The notes under the pieces were generated by a model. That model was not told where the DNA came from and ran no database searches. It worked only from the letters and a program-made list of their open reading frames with translations. From NCBI GenBank assembly GCA_013414765.1, contig CP058708.1, positions 3,095,553-3,159,552 on the forward strand: a stretch of 64,000 nt of DNA. Reading direction: 5' to 3'. The first letter of the stretch is position 1. Each line of letters begins with the position of its first letter. The position numbers and the translations under genes were made by a program. Below, one piece after another: positions 18,860-28,138 of the stretch. The stretch comes from Candidatus Accumulibacter cognatus. GTDB taxonomy: Bacteria > Pseudomonadota > Gammaproteobacteria > Burkholderiales > Rhodocyclaceae.

Positions 18860-20067
18860 CGCTCGACCACGCCAGCCAGGCGCACGCGGCGCAGAACACC
18901 ATCGGCGTCAGCGGGTAGAGCGGCACACGGAACGGCCGCGAAATGTCGGGGTGGCGCATGCGCAACCGGAAGACGGCGAGCCCGACCATGAACAGGAAGG
19001 TCCAGAAGACCGGCGCCGTGAACTCCACCATTGCCTCGAAGCCATCGGCCTGGAACGCGCCAAGGACGACCAGCGCGAGGCTGAGACCGTCTGCAAGACA
19101 TAGGCGTTCACCGGCGCGCCCCGTCCCGCCTGCCAGCGGCCGAGGCGGCGCAGCAGCGCCCAGTCGCGGCCGAGAGCGTAGTTGCTGCGGGCGCCGACTA
19201 TCATCGTCGAATGGATGCTGGTCAGCGCGGCGAGCGCGACGAGCACGCCGAGCAGGCGCTCGCCCCAGGCGCCGAAATGCAGGCCAAGCACCTCGGCGCC
19301 AGCGGCCTTGCTGGCGGCAAGTCCGCTCAGGCCGAGGCCGTGCAGCAGCGCGAGATTGGCGAGCAGGTAGAGGGTGGTGATGACGCTCAGGCTGAGGATC
19401 AGCACATGGGCGACGGCGCGCGGGCCGCCGTGTAGCTCGGAAGAGAGGTAGGCGGCCTCGTTCCAGCCGCCGAAGGTGAGCAGCACGAAGACCATCGCCA
19501 GCCCGAGCATGCCGGCCGGGGGGTGCTGGCGAACCAGGTCGGCGCCGGATGCGACGTCAGTTCAGTGGCTGGCGCGGTGAAGCCGGCGGCGACGACGGCC
19601 GCCAGCCCGCCGACGAGCAGCAGCACCATCGCCGTCTGCAGGCGGGCGGCGATGGTCAGCCCGAGGATGTTGGTGACGGTGAGCATGATGATGATGGCGG
19701 CTGCCCAGAGCGCCGAAGAATGCGCGCCGAGATCGACGACGCGCGTCATGTAGTCACCGAAGACGTAGGCGAGCAGGGCGATCGAGCCGGTATTGATCAC
19801 CATCGCCTTCGACCATGCGTAGAGGAAGGCGAGGCGCTTGCCCCAGGCGCGGCTGAGGAAGTGGTACTCGCCGCCGGCATGCGGATGTGTCGCGCACAGT
19901 TCGGCGTAGCACAGCGCGCCGGCCAGCCAGGTGGCGATCAGCCAGCCGTGGTCCTGGGTGATGCCGGCGACCATGGCCGGTGTTTTGAAGATGCCGGCAC
20001 CGACGACGATGGCGACCGCAGCCGTCGTGTGCAGCAGGGGGCGGGGGTTGTCGGCGCGGGCGGGCAT
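18732..20067 (-). pseudogene. APC-family amino-acid permease, two frameshifts
   Basis: Three overlapping frames assemble into one permease of about 445 residues: VGAGIFKTPAMVAGITQDHG with the substrate-binding GAGIF motif, LCYAELCATHPHAGGEYHFL, then VFVLLTFGGWNEAAYLSSEL in a second frame, and FLFMVGLAVFRLRMRHPDIS in a third. The first shift falls at a run of six G (about 19518-19523), the second near 19090. The homopolymer means a sequencing or assembly error cannot be excluded. If real, the gene is dead; it would have been an amino-acid/polyamine exchanger. Confidence 0.8.
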
Positions 20068-20559
20068 GGTCGGCAGGCGTGTCGGATACGGTAGGGGCGC
20101 AGGATTCGCTGAAGTATAGCCGCAGGCGCTGGTGGTCCGCCTGCGTATGGATCCAAGAACGAAGCGCAGCCTCAACCGGTACCGGAATACGGATTCGACC
20201 AGCGCATTGCCGGGTAGCTGTCACTGCGCAAGGGTCCACACAGAAATGTACTCTCGTGCCAGGATGGTGACAAAGGCAATGACCGTCAGCTCATCCCATC
20301 CCTGTGGCTGTCCAGACTGGCATTGCTACCGCCGACCCCCGCCGCAGCGTCAGATGGTGCCTGGTACCAAGAGCGGGGCGGCCGTGGTCACCACGACACT
20401 GCCATTGCTCGGCGTCGGAAACTTCAATCAGTTCAGGCGAAAAACTCTTGGGATGCGAACCCAGGCTTCGACCGCCTGCTCACCCCGGCGGGCAGGTTGG
20501 AGCGCGGCCGGCGGCGCCACCACAGCGGTTGCTACTGCAGCCGGGTCCGCCGTCGCAGC

Positions 20560-20722
20560 TTCCGGCAGCGTGCCACCTGCGCCCATTCCCGCAGGGCCCG
20601 CTCGGGGTCAGCCAGATGCGGCACGATGCCGCCGGCGTGCAAGGCGTTGACGCTGCCAGTGGCAATCGGCAGGCAGTGAACGTCGGCAAGCATGAGTTGC
20701 GCGGCATCTGCGCGACCAACCG
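20560..20722 (-). pseudogene. Fragment of a SAM-dependent methyltransferase
   Basis: Read on the minus strand, about 50 codons give LMLADVHCLPIATGSVNALH, then AGGIVPHLADPERALREWAQ. This is the motif II-III part of a class I methyltransferase (compare the usual LPFxDxSFDxVH and HLxDPExALxE pattern). No start or SAM-binding glycine motif is attached. Between 20176 and 20560 I see nothing else recognisable, so this is a relic inside a scrambled zone. Confidence 0.5.
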
Positions 20723-20741
20723 CGCGCGCTACCTCTCATCA

Positions 20742-21569
20742 TGGACGATCTTACCGAGACTTGCTGCCTGATGGACGACTTTTACAAAGCTTTCGAACCC
20801 AACTCAACGCCCGGCTGCTGACCGATGGCAAGCGGCATCGGTCGAGGAAAGGCAGCCTGTCCGTGCCGGAGTTGATGACGCTGGTCGTGCTGTTCCATCA
20901 GATACGCTACCGACCTATCAGCGGCGTATCGAGTGGCTGCCACGCTGCGCGATCGCCCTGGCCGCCCTGTTCGAGGAACTCACGGGCCAGTGCTCCGGGG
21001 TGTCGATTGCGGATTCGACTCCTCTCTCCGTCTGCAAGAACTTGCGGATTCCTTGCCACCGGGTGTTCCAGGGCATGGCGGCGCGCGGCAAGAGTTCGAC
21101 CGGCTGGTTTTTCGGTTTCAAACTCCATTTAGTCATCAATCACTTGGGCGAACTGCTCGGCGTCAAGCTGACCCCAGGCAATGTCGATGACCGCAAGCCC
21201 TTGTGCGACTTTGCCGAGCGGCTCTTTGGCAAGCGGTATGCGGACAAGGGCGATATTGCCCAGTGGCTGACTATCTTTCTCAAGGATCTCGGCATCGACT
21301 TCGTGTCCAAGGTCAGGAAAAACAGGAAGCCCGTCGCCCTCGATCCCTTCGACCAGGCGATGCTACGGCAGCGATCCCTCGTGGAAACCGTCATCGACGA
21401 ACTGAAAAACCTCTGTCAGATCGAGCATACCCGCCATCGCTCGCCCATCCATTTCGCTGTCAATTTGCTGGCTGGCCTCGTCGCCTATGGCCTGATGCCC
21501 AACAAGCCCAGACTACCGCTTCAGGACTTCCGCCGGCTCTCGCCGTCTCCCAAACTTATCCCGAACTGA
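20742..21569 (+). pseudogene. IS982-family transposase, disrupted
   Basis: The pieces MDDFYKAFEP, LNARLLTDGKRHRSRKGSLS, VPELMTLVVLFHQIRY, CSGVSIADSTPLSVCKNLRI and TGWFFGFKLHLVINHLGELL are diagnostic of IS982 transposases. The frame shifts after FEP, and about 30 residues normally found after HQIRY are deleted where a further frame change occurs. The last 189 codons (21000-21569) are open and contain RSLVETVIDELKNLCQIEHT. The element is inactive. Confidence 0.88.
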
Positions 21570-21772
21570 CGTTAAATAAATAACAGGGGTCACGGACACC
21601 GCCGAAAAATTGTCTTGTGTTTTCCCTTTGCGTCTTCTACCCTTCAAGGAGTGTTGATTAGCCGTTTTCTTGGGTCGGGAACGTAACGTATCGATTGTGT
21701 TCAGGCGTGGACTTTTCGAGCCGATTCAGCCGGTAATTTTCCAAGCAGCTTGATTACGAAAGGAGATCATTG

Positions 21773-22252
21773 ATGTATGCGATGCGGGGTTTCGTCCTGG
21801 TGACGGCTGTTTGTGGGGCAGTGGCTTCTCCCTGTCTGGCGGAATCCCCGAAAACAGTCCCCCTGCCCGGAGTGCAGTCCCTGGTTGAACGTCACAACAA
21901 GGCGTTTGACGCGCAGGATCTCGAGGGCGTGATGGCGACCTATTCCTCGTCGCCCGGTGCCGTCCTGTTGGGTACCGGTGCTGGCGAAGCCTATCTGGGC
22001 GGGGAAGGGATCTCCGCTGCTTACGCTCAGTTCTTTACCAAGTTCAAGCCGAACAGCATCAGTTTCAGCAACCAGTGGATTTCAACCGGTGCGAGCGGTA
22101 ACATCGCTTGGTTTGCGATGACCACCACGATGAAAGCCCCCATCGACCAGGAAACGCGGGAACGCGCCTTCAACATGTCCGGAACCTTGCAAAAGGAGAA
22201 AGGCCAGTGGCGTTTTGTCAGCATGCACTTTTCCCGGCTGGGTGCCGAGTAG
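21773..22252 (+). CDS. Secreted SnoaL-like (NTF2-fold) protein
   Basis: A 159-residue protein with a Sec signal peptide (MRGFVLVTAVCGAVASPCLA) and a DUF4440/SnoaL-type cone fold: LVERHNKAFDAQDLEGVMAT, LGTGAGEAYLGGEGISAAYA, and the closing WRFVSMHFS strand. AGGAG lies seven bases before the ATG; a TTG one codon earlier is less likely. Such small NTF2-fold proteins recur beside GRRM-type radical SAM peptide clusters, which fits its place here. It would act in the periplasm, perhaps binding or processing the modified peptide, but the role is not established. Confidence 0.85.
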   Translation: MYAMRGFVLVTAVCGAVASPCLAESPKTVPLPGVQSLVERHNKAFDAQDLEGVMATYSSSPGAVLLGTGAGEAYLGGEGISAAYAQFFTKFKPNSISFSNQWISTGASGNIAWFAMTTTMKAPIDQETRERAFNMSGTLQKEKGQWRFVSMHFSRLGAE

Positions 22253-22487
22253 TAGGGCCGGCGAAAGCATCTGAGGAACGTTCAAAAAACAACCTGCGGA
22301 AATTCATTGCTGGACTGGGAAAACGCGGGGATTCCATTGATCAGCTTTCGCAAATTGTTTTTGAAACCTTCCAGAGTGAAGCGCATGAGGCCGTCGAACC
22401 GATCCGCATGGTACTTTGCCTCTGGTTTGAGACCAGTTCCTATGGGGTCATGGCCGGATTTTTGCGAGCAGGAAACCGAGGTTGAAT

Positions 22488-22811
22488 ATGAAAGACGATA
22501 TGAAATCACAGCAGGGAACTGACGACAATACAGCCGACGACACGATGTTGACGGGGCGGAGAGACTTCCTCCGCAGTCTCAACAAGTGGTCCAAGGTCGT
22601 CATCGGCAGCGCCCTCTTCGGTGGGGCAATGTTGAAACTGGGTGCTGTGCCGGACGCCGAGGCGGGCGCCTGGGCCAACCGCGCGGGCGGAGGCGGTGCC
22701 TGGGCCAACCGCGCGGGCGGAGGCGGTGCCTGGGCCAATCGTGGCGGCGCCTGGGCCAACCGTGGCGGCACTTGGATCAATGGCGGCGGTTCCTGGGTCA
22801 ACCGCTTCTAG
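22488..22811 (+). CDS. RiPP precursor with W-x-N repeats and Tat-like leader
   Basis: The 107-residue precursor has a leader with a twin-arginine-like motif (TGRRDFLRSLNKW) and a hydrophobic stretch (VVIGSALFGGAMLKLG), then AEAGAWANR marking the core. The core holds four WAN units plus one WIN and one WVN, spaced by Gly-rich linkers and ending WVNRF. An aromatic-x-Asn triad repeated in Gly is the signature of three-residue cyclophane substrates of radical SAM/SPASM enzymes (GrrA/OscA-like families). GAGG lies seven bases before ATG 22488. It is followed by the partner and maturase genes. Product activity is unknown. Confidence 0.85.
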   Translation: MKDDMKSQQGTDDNTADDTMLTGRRDFLRSLNKWSKVVIGSALFGGAMLKLGAVPDAEAGAWANRAGGGGAWANRAGGGGAWANRGGAWANRGGTWINGGGSWVNRF

Positions 22812-22960
22812 CCGCTCACTCTTTTCCCCTTCCCGTACTGCCTGGCGCGGGAAGCGGGATAGCAGATGCATACGTCTCGGTTTCCGCGCGTCACCACGGG
22901 AAGACGATGTCCTCGGTCAATCAACGGCGATATCCTTGGTAGTCCGCGAAAGTACGCCTC

Positions 22961-23788
22961 TTGACTGATTCACTCTTGTACAACGTCCCGCTTGCCTTGG
23001 TCGATGCCTATCGGGGACGTCATCTCGTGGTTCGTTCCCGGGATCCCGACCTGATCAGCGCAGCACTCTCGACGAAGGACTGCGACGACCTCGCCTATGT
23101 GCAGATCCTCGGCCTGAGTGCGCCGGTGGACGGCCTGTTGCGCTGGGAATGCGGGACTCCTCTCGATCTGGTGGTGGAAAAGCCGACCGAAGAGTTGCCG
23201 CTACTCTACAAGTACTCGCCCTTGCTGACCGACCGACCAGTTCGGGTTTCGGTGCCTTTTGCGCCTGGGTTCGGCAAGGTGGTGAGGCTGGCGATATCGC
23301 TTGATTTCGCAGTGAAGCTCGAAGGATCTCAGCCAGCGCATTCCCTCGCCGAAGAGCTGCTTGGCGTGGCCAGCGATTACCTTTACCGGCCGAGTGTCTC
23401 GGTGCCCGTCGAGTTCTTCCACAGCCTCTTCCTGGCTTTTTTTCGCCAGGAGCCAGTGAGCCTCTGGGCCGTGCAGGAGGAAGATCCTCGCCGGATCCGC
23501 TACGTAACCGACCAGAACGAAGAGACTGTCGGCAAGCGATTCATCGGCATGGCGCCGCCATCCGATTTCAACGAATTTGTCAGCGCGCAGATTGCCGGGT
23601 TGATCACGGAAGGGGGGGAATGCCGAGGATGCGAATTCGTCGATAGCTGCTCCGGCTATTTCAAATGGCCCGCTAGGAATTATCGCTGCGACACCGTCAA
23701 GGTCCTATTCCGGACGCTCGCCGAGGCAGCAAGGGAGTTGCGGAGCGATCTCGCTGCATGCCCGACGAACGGGACAGGAGCTGCGTGA
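22961..23788 (+). CDS. Cys-rich partner of the radical SAM maturase
   Basis: I do not recognise a named family. The 275-residue protein has no signal peptide. Its C-terminal region carries CRGCEFVDSCSGYFKWP followed by a Cys in NYRCDTVKVLF, a SPASM-like cysteine arrangement that could hold an Fe-S cluster. The N-terminal 200 residues have no visible motif. TTG is the only sensible start in this frame and has no strong ribosome site. Its TGA overlaps the GTG of the maturase, so the two are translationally coupled. It is probably an accessory that binds the precursor or supports the maturase. Confidence 0.7.
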   Translation: MTDSLLYNVPLALVDAYRGRHLVVRSRDPDLISAALSTKDCDDLAYVQILGLSAPVDGLLRWECGTPLDLVVEKPTEELPLLYKYSPLLTDRPVRVSVPFAPGFGKVVRLAISLDFAVKLEGSQPAHSLAEELLGVASDYLYRPSVSVPVEFFHSLFLAFFRQEPVSLWAVQEEDPRRIRYVTDQNEETVGKRFIGMAPPSDFNEFVSAQIAGLITEGGECRGCEFVDSCSGYFKWPARNYRCDTVKVLFRTLAEAARELRSDLAACPTNGTGAA

Positions 23789-24939
23789 AGCCTCCTTTTT
23801 CCCTCATCCTGCTGCCCACACTGCGCTGTAACGCCGATTGCGAGTACTGCTTCGAGACCCGAACCGAAGATCGACTTACCCTGAATCAACTTGCCGTCGT
23901 GCTCCGGAAGGTCCTTGACTACATGCAGGACCGGCAGATCGACACCTTGTCCATCTACTGGCAGGGCGGTGAGGTGATGACCCAGCCACCCGAATGGTTC
24001 GAGCGCGCCCATGAACTCGTCCAGGAGATTGCGACCGCCCGGGAAAAGCGAATAGGCAATTACCTGCAGACCAACATGATTGGTTACGGCCCGAAATGGA
24101 AACCGGTCATCACGGAAATGTTTGGCAACAGCCTGGGGACTTCGATGGATTTCCCCAATCTCCACCGCCGCGTCAAGGGTGGCACGCCGCAACAGTATCA
24201 GGACCTGTGGGAAAGAAAGGTTCTCGAGGCCAGGGAAGCCGGCATCGAGATTGGCGTCATTGCGATACCCAATGCCGGGACCGTCGAAGCCGGAGCGGAG
24301 GCCTTCTATTCCTATTTCGTCGACCGTCTTGGAATCCGGGATTTTCAGGTCAATACGCCCTTCCCGGGAGGCATGTCGAAAGCGGTGAAGTGTGCTCATC
24401 CTCTGGAAACGGAAGACCTCAGCCGCTTTCTACTGGAGCTGGCCGATATCTGGGAGAAACGAGGTAGGGACGCAGGTGTACGAATCGGACCCTTCGACAA
24501 GCTGCTCGCCTACTTCGAGCAGGGCACGAAAGACCTGCTCTGCATCTGGCGCGAGAACTGCGCAAACGAATTTGTCTGTATCGATCCCCGTGGGCACGTA
24601 GCCCAATGCGACTGCTGGGTCAGCAGTTATCCCGAGTATCGCTTTGGCAACATTCTTGATCCGGTCAGCCTCTCGGATCTGCTGCGACGGAGCGATGCAC
24701 GCCGGGAGTTCCAGATGAGACCCGGTTCTCTGATACAAACCGAAGAGTGCCTGGATTGTGACTACCTCGCCATCTGCCACGGCGGATGCCCGGTGAGAGC
24801 CTACAGCGTTCACGGCGACATTCTTACGAAAGATCCCTATTGTGACCTGTACAAGAAGATCTTCGCCCGTATGGAAGCAATGTCGGGAGGGGGCTGCCAC
24901 ACAACGGCCGGAATTTCGACGGAGCCGACCGTGCCGTAA
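23785..24939 (+). CDS. Radical SAM/SPASM peptide maturase
   Basis: The N-terminal radical SAM motif CNADCEYC (CxxxCxxC) follows SLILLPTLR, and GGEVMTQPPEWFERAH supplies the SAM-binding GGE. The C-terminal SPASM domain has the cysteines CIWRENC, CIDPRGHVAQCDCW, CLDCDYLAICHGGC and DPYC for two auxiliary clusters. Enzymes of this class crosslink an aromatic side chain to a residue two positions on. With the W-x-N precursor next door, Trp-Asn cyclophanes are the predicted product. The GTG at 23785 with AGGAG five bases upstream is preferred over an upstream ATG (23758) lying inside the partner gene. About 384 residues. Confidence 0.92.
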   Translation: MKPPFSLILLPTLRCNADCEYCFETRTEDRLTLNQLAVVLRKVLDYMQDRQIDTLSIYWQGGEVMTQPPEWFERAHELVQEIATAREKRIGNYLQTNMIGYGPKWKPVITEMFGNSLGTSMDFPNLHRRVKGGTPQQYQDLWERKVLEAREAGIEIGVIAIPNAGTVEAGAEAFYSYFVDRLGIRDFQVNTPFPGGMSKAVKCAHPLETEDLSRFLLELADIWEKRGRDAGVRIGPFDKLLAYFEQGTKDLLCIWRENCANEFVCIDPRGHVAQCDCWVSSYPEYRFGNILDPVSLSDLLRRSDARREFQMRPGSLIQTEECLDCDYLAICHGGCPVRAYSVHGDILTKDPYCDLYKKIFARMEAMSGGGCHTTAGISTEPTVP

Positions 24940-25146
24940 GGCTCGTACAGGCCGGCTCCCTCGACCTCATCGTCTGCAGCTCCGGATTCCGCGACCCGCA
25001 CGGCGCCGGGCAAGTCTTCGTACAGGTGATTGAGGAGGAAGAAGCAGACAAGAGGAAAGAAGCCATGACCATGATGATCATTCGCATGGATAAGGTAGTG
25101 GGCTTCTTTGCATGTGCGCAAGAGGCGGCAAGCACGCAGGCGGCGG
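24940..25146. other. Gap with no recognisable gene
   Basis: After the maturase, one plus-strand frame (LDLIVCSSGFRDPHGAGQVF onward) stays open and could be a gene fragment, but I recognise no family. This stretch may be the exon that received the group II intron, whose 3' end lies at its right edge. Confidence 0.3.
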
Positions 25147-25443
25147 GTAGAGTAGAGGTTTTCGCCTGCCCTCCCTCATCACACCGTGCATGCGATTTTC
25201 CCGCACACGGCTTTCCGATGTTCTTCATGCCAAGGCATGCGCCGAGTTCCAGCCCGCCTTCGTAGGAACTTTGTACAGCCCGTAGCCCCCGTAAAGATGA
25301 GCACTTGGAAACCGGCGGAAGCCAGTTCCTCGATCCTTCACCTTATGACGCTTCATCAAATGGGTTCGCAACCGGTCTTCCGCATGGTTTCTGACTTTGT
25401 TCGTAAGCGTCCAGCCCACCCACCTGTAAAACCCTCGAGATAT
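25147..25443 (-). mobile_element. 3' remnant of a group II intron
   Basis: On the minus strand, 25225-25440 encodes the C-terminal end of a group II intron reverse transcriptase/maturase (RLRTHLMKRHKVKDRGTGFR, then YGLYKVPTKAGWNSAHALA). It is followed by a domain V hairpin at about 25178-25211 (GCCGTGTGCGGGAAAATCGC on the 5' side, closing with GCACGGT). The RNA then runs to a typical CTACTCTAC 3' end near 25147. The 5' part of the intron and most of the ORF are missing, cut where RHS sequence begins. It cannot splice or move alone. Confidence 0.82.
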
Positions 25444-25554
25444 GGAGCAACCTCTGGGTTTTCGACAGGAGGAGGTGGTGGACAAGGCAAGGGAACTGGA
25501 AGCGCACTGGCGAGGGAAGGGCGGCAGGATCAGGTCAGAAGTCCTACTCCCGAT

Positions 25555-26178
25555 CAATCGCCCACCGCTGGCCGACGCCGGTCCCGACCAGAGCGTCGCC
25601 ATTGGCAAGCTCGTCAGCCTCGACGGCAGCGCTTCGCGGGATCCCGAAGGAGCGACGCTCAGCCACGCCTGGCCGCTGATCGACAGACCGGCGGGAAGCG
25701 CTGCCACCCTCACCGCCGCCAACAGCGTTCGTCCGACCTTCACCGCCGACGTGCCCGGTCAGTACATCGCGCAGTTGATCGTCAGTGACGGTCCATTCGC
25801 CAGCGCCCCGGACACGGTGAGGATCACGGTCACCGACCCCGGGCTGACGATCCTCTATCTGCACGCGGATCATCTCGGCACGCCGCGAGTGGCGACCAAC
25901 GAAGCCAACGTCGTCGTCTGGCGCAATCTGCCGATCAGCTAACCGTTCGGAATGGCGCTGCCCAAGGAGGATCCGGACGGCGACGGGCAGCCGACGATCA
26001 TCAACCTGTGCTTTCCGGGGCAGTACTTCGATCGGGAGACGCAGTTGCACTACAACTACTACCGCGATTACGATCCGGGGGGAGGGAGGTATTTTCAGTC
26101 GGACCCCATCGGCTTGCAAGGGGGGATCAACACATACAGCTATGTCAACGGGAATCCGATGACGCGGGTTGATCTGGA
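25555..26178 (+). pseudogene. RHS-repeat protein, C-terminal fragment cut by an IS
   Basis: The frame first encodes a PKD/Ig-like domain (PLADAGPDQSVAIGKLVSLD), then the RHS core: YLHADHLGTPRVATN, an in-frame TAA at 25940-25942, then [20 protein letters not shown] and [23 protein letters not shown] proteins are large polymorphic-toxin or surface carriers. After DLE the sequence enters the IS left terminal repeat at 26179, and the last codons before the stop at 26215 come from the IS. The start is lost too, so this is a doubly truncated relic. Confidence 0.85.
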
Positions 26179-28083
26179 GGCCTTGATCATCATTCCGGCC
26201 AAGGCCAAGTGCTGAGCGTGGTGAAAGGAGTGGCAGAATCCTCGAAACCTCGTACCCTTGGAAGTGCAAATTCACCGAGGGAGAAGGAAGAGGCTCGAAA
26301 GTCCTGCCGGGATGGACTATAGCCCAGATACGAGGCCTGTGCCACCGCGCGCGGCACGGGCGTCGATGGATGGTTGGTTGTGATACGCCGCTCGCGCCTG
26401 GAGCGGGCGGAGCAGCTTGAGACGGTCAAAGCGCGCCTGGCGGCGAGACAGCCGCAACGGCGGGTAGCCGCCGACCTCGGCCTGGCCCGCAGTACCTTGC
26501 AGGATTGGCGCAAGCCGGTTGCGGTCGGCGCGGCCCCAGCGGCCTTGGCGGCGTGGAGACCGCGGAGGGCGTACGGTGGCTGCATCAACGGGGGTTGGCG
26601 GCGCATTTCAGCATCACCCTGCAGGGCGCTGCCGGCATTCGGATGGTGTGCCAATTCCTTGAGTTGAGCGGACTGTCGGCCTTCGTCGGTGCCAGCTACG
26701 GCACCCAGCAAGGCCTCAATGCGGCCCTGGAAGAGACGCTGGTCGCTGTCGCACATGAGCAGCACGCGGCGCTGGCGCGGGGCATGCCGCACCGGGATCT
26801 CACGGTGTGTGAGGATGAGACTTTCCATCCACCGATCTGTCTGGTGGCGCTGGAGCCGGTGTCGGGCTTTCTTCTTCTGGAACAGTACGCGGCGGATCGT
26901 CAGGCGGCGACCTGGACGCAGGCGCTCCAGGAAGCCCTGGTCGGCTTGAACGTCGCCGTGATCCAAGGCACCAGAGACGAGGCCACGGCGTTGCCTCGGC
27001 CTGTCGAGGTGGACCTGGGAGTGCATCATTCGCCGGACCTCTTCCATCCATGGCCAGCATGAGGTTTCGAAGGCCACCAGCCTATCCCTGGCCCGCCAGG
27101 TTCGGCAGGCCGCCGCGACGGTGGTGGCCGCTCAGCAGGCTTGGGCGGTCGAGCGGGCGGCCCAGCAGGCGGACGAGAACCCGTCGCCACGTCCCTGCGG
27201 TCGCCCACCCGCGTTCGCCGCCCGCCTCCAGGCCGCCGTGAGCGAGGTAGTGCAGGCCGAAGTCGCGCATGCCGAGGCGCAGGCGCGTCAGTGCGAAGCC
27301 CGCGAACGGGTGCGGGAGCAGGGCATCCTATATCCCCCGTATGACCTGAGCGCGGACAGACACAACCCGTCGAACAGGTCGCGCAGCGCTTCAACGGCGT
27401 CTGGGCGCGGCTCGGGCGTATCGCCCAGGCCGCGGAGCTGCCGACGCGCGCCCGTGAGCGCCTGGCCAAAGCGCAACGTCTGACTACCCAACTGCTGGCC
27501 ACCCTCACCTTTTTCTTCGCCACCCTGCCGTTGCAGGTCGAGGCCCTCGCGCTGCCCCCCGAGCTGGAGCGCGCCCTCGTCGAACAACTGATTCCTGCCC
27601 TGTATCTGGAGCGCGTCGCCGCGCGCAGCACCCTCGCCGAGCCGCGTCTCACCGACTGCGCGCGCTGAGCCGCCAGTTGCTCGAACCGCTGCGTCACGGC
27701 GACCATCCGCTCCAGGCCTTGCCGAGCGCCGAGCGAGCGCGCCTGGAACAGGTGGCCGGCGACTGCACCGATCGCTTCCAGCGCAGCAGTTCCAGGGTGG
27801 CGGGCCGTAACGGACAACTGGCCCTGCATCACCAGGGCCGCTATCGCCTGAGCGACCGCAAGCTCGCGGCGCTCACCGCCGTGCACAACTACCACATCCG
27901 TCGCGCCGACGGCACGACCGCCGCCGAGCGCTTTTTTGGCCGTGCCCACGAAACGTTGTTCACGCAGGCGCTCCAGCGCATGCCGTTGCCCCCACGACCC
28001 GCGCGACGACGACCTCGACCGCACAAACCGCCCTATCTGATGCCGCTGGGGCGTAGGGGGTGGCCGGAACGATGATCAAGGCC
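26179..28083 (+). mobile_element. DUF6399-type insertion sequence (copy 2, both ends)
   Basis: The left end GGCCTTGATCATCATTCCGG (26179) matches the reverse complement of the right end (28062-28083) with one mismatch over 22 bp, so both terminal repeats are present. The element is about 1.9 kb. Left flank is RHS sequence and right flank is a CRISPR spacer remnant; I see no matching target duplication, so the two flanks probably come from different original sites. The transposase is frameshifted. Copy 1 at 17091-17793 shares its right 700 bp. Confidence 0.85.
26374..28075 (+). pseudogene. Transposase of the DUF6399-type IS, several frameshifts
   Basis: Pieces in order: an HTH-like start (RRVAADLGLARSTLQDWRKP), then after a shift VRWLHQRGLAAHFSITLQGA and DLTVCEDETFHPPICLVALE. 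Next comes a shifted Ala/Gln-rich helical region (QAAVSEVVQAEVAHAEAQAR), then VWARLGRIAQAAELPTRARE and LYLERVAARSTLAEPR. The end is RRADGTTAAERFFGRAHETL in yet another frame. At least four frame breaks make it inactive. The C-terminal part corresponds to DUF6399 as I know it. Confidence 0.8.
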
Positions 28084-28097
28084 GCCATAATGCCGGA

Positions 28098-28133
28098 GTC
28101 TCAATCCCTTTGATTTCAGGGCTGGTTACTGAC
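28098..28133 (-). CRISPR. Solitary repeat of a lost second CRISPR array
   Basis: On the minus strand this 36-nt unit begins GTCAGTAACCAGCCCTG and ends AAAGGGATTGAGAC. It shares the AGCCCTG stem start and the whole AAAGGGATTGAGAC 3' part with the 10.9-12.4 kb repeats but differs in the first ten bases and the loop. It lies 5 bp from the cas6 stop, is followed by 14 nt of spacer-like sequence, then the IS end at 28083. It is most simply the last survivor of the array that belonged to the csm operon. Confidence 0.85.
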
Positions 28134-28138
28134 TGCGC

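Noticed and set aside
22307-22522. 71-codon frame overlapping the RiPP precursor start
   Set aside because: No ribosome site or motif; overlaps the better supported precursor.
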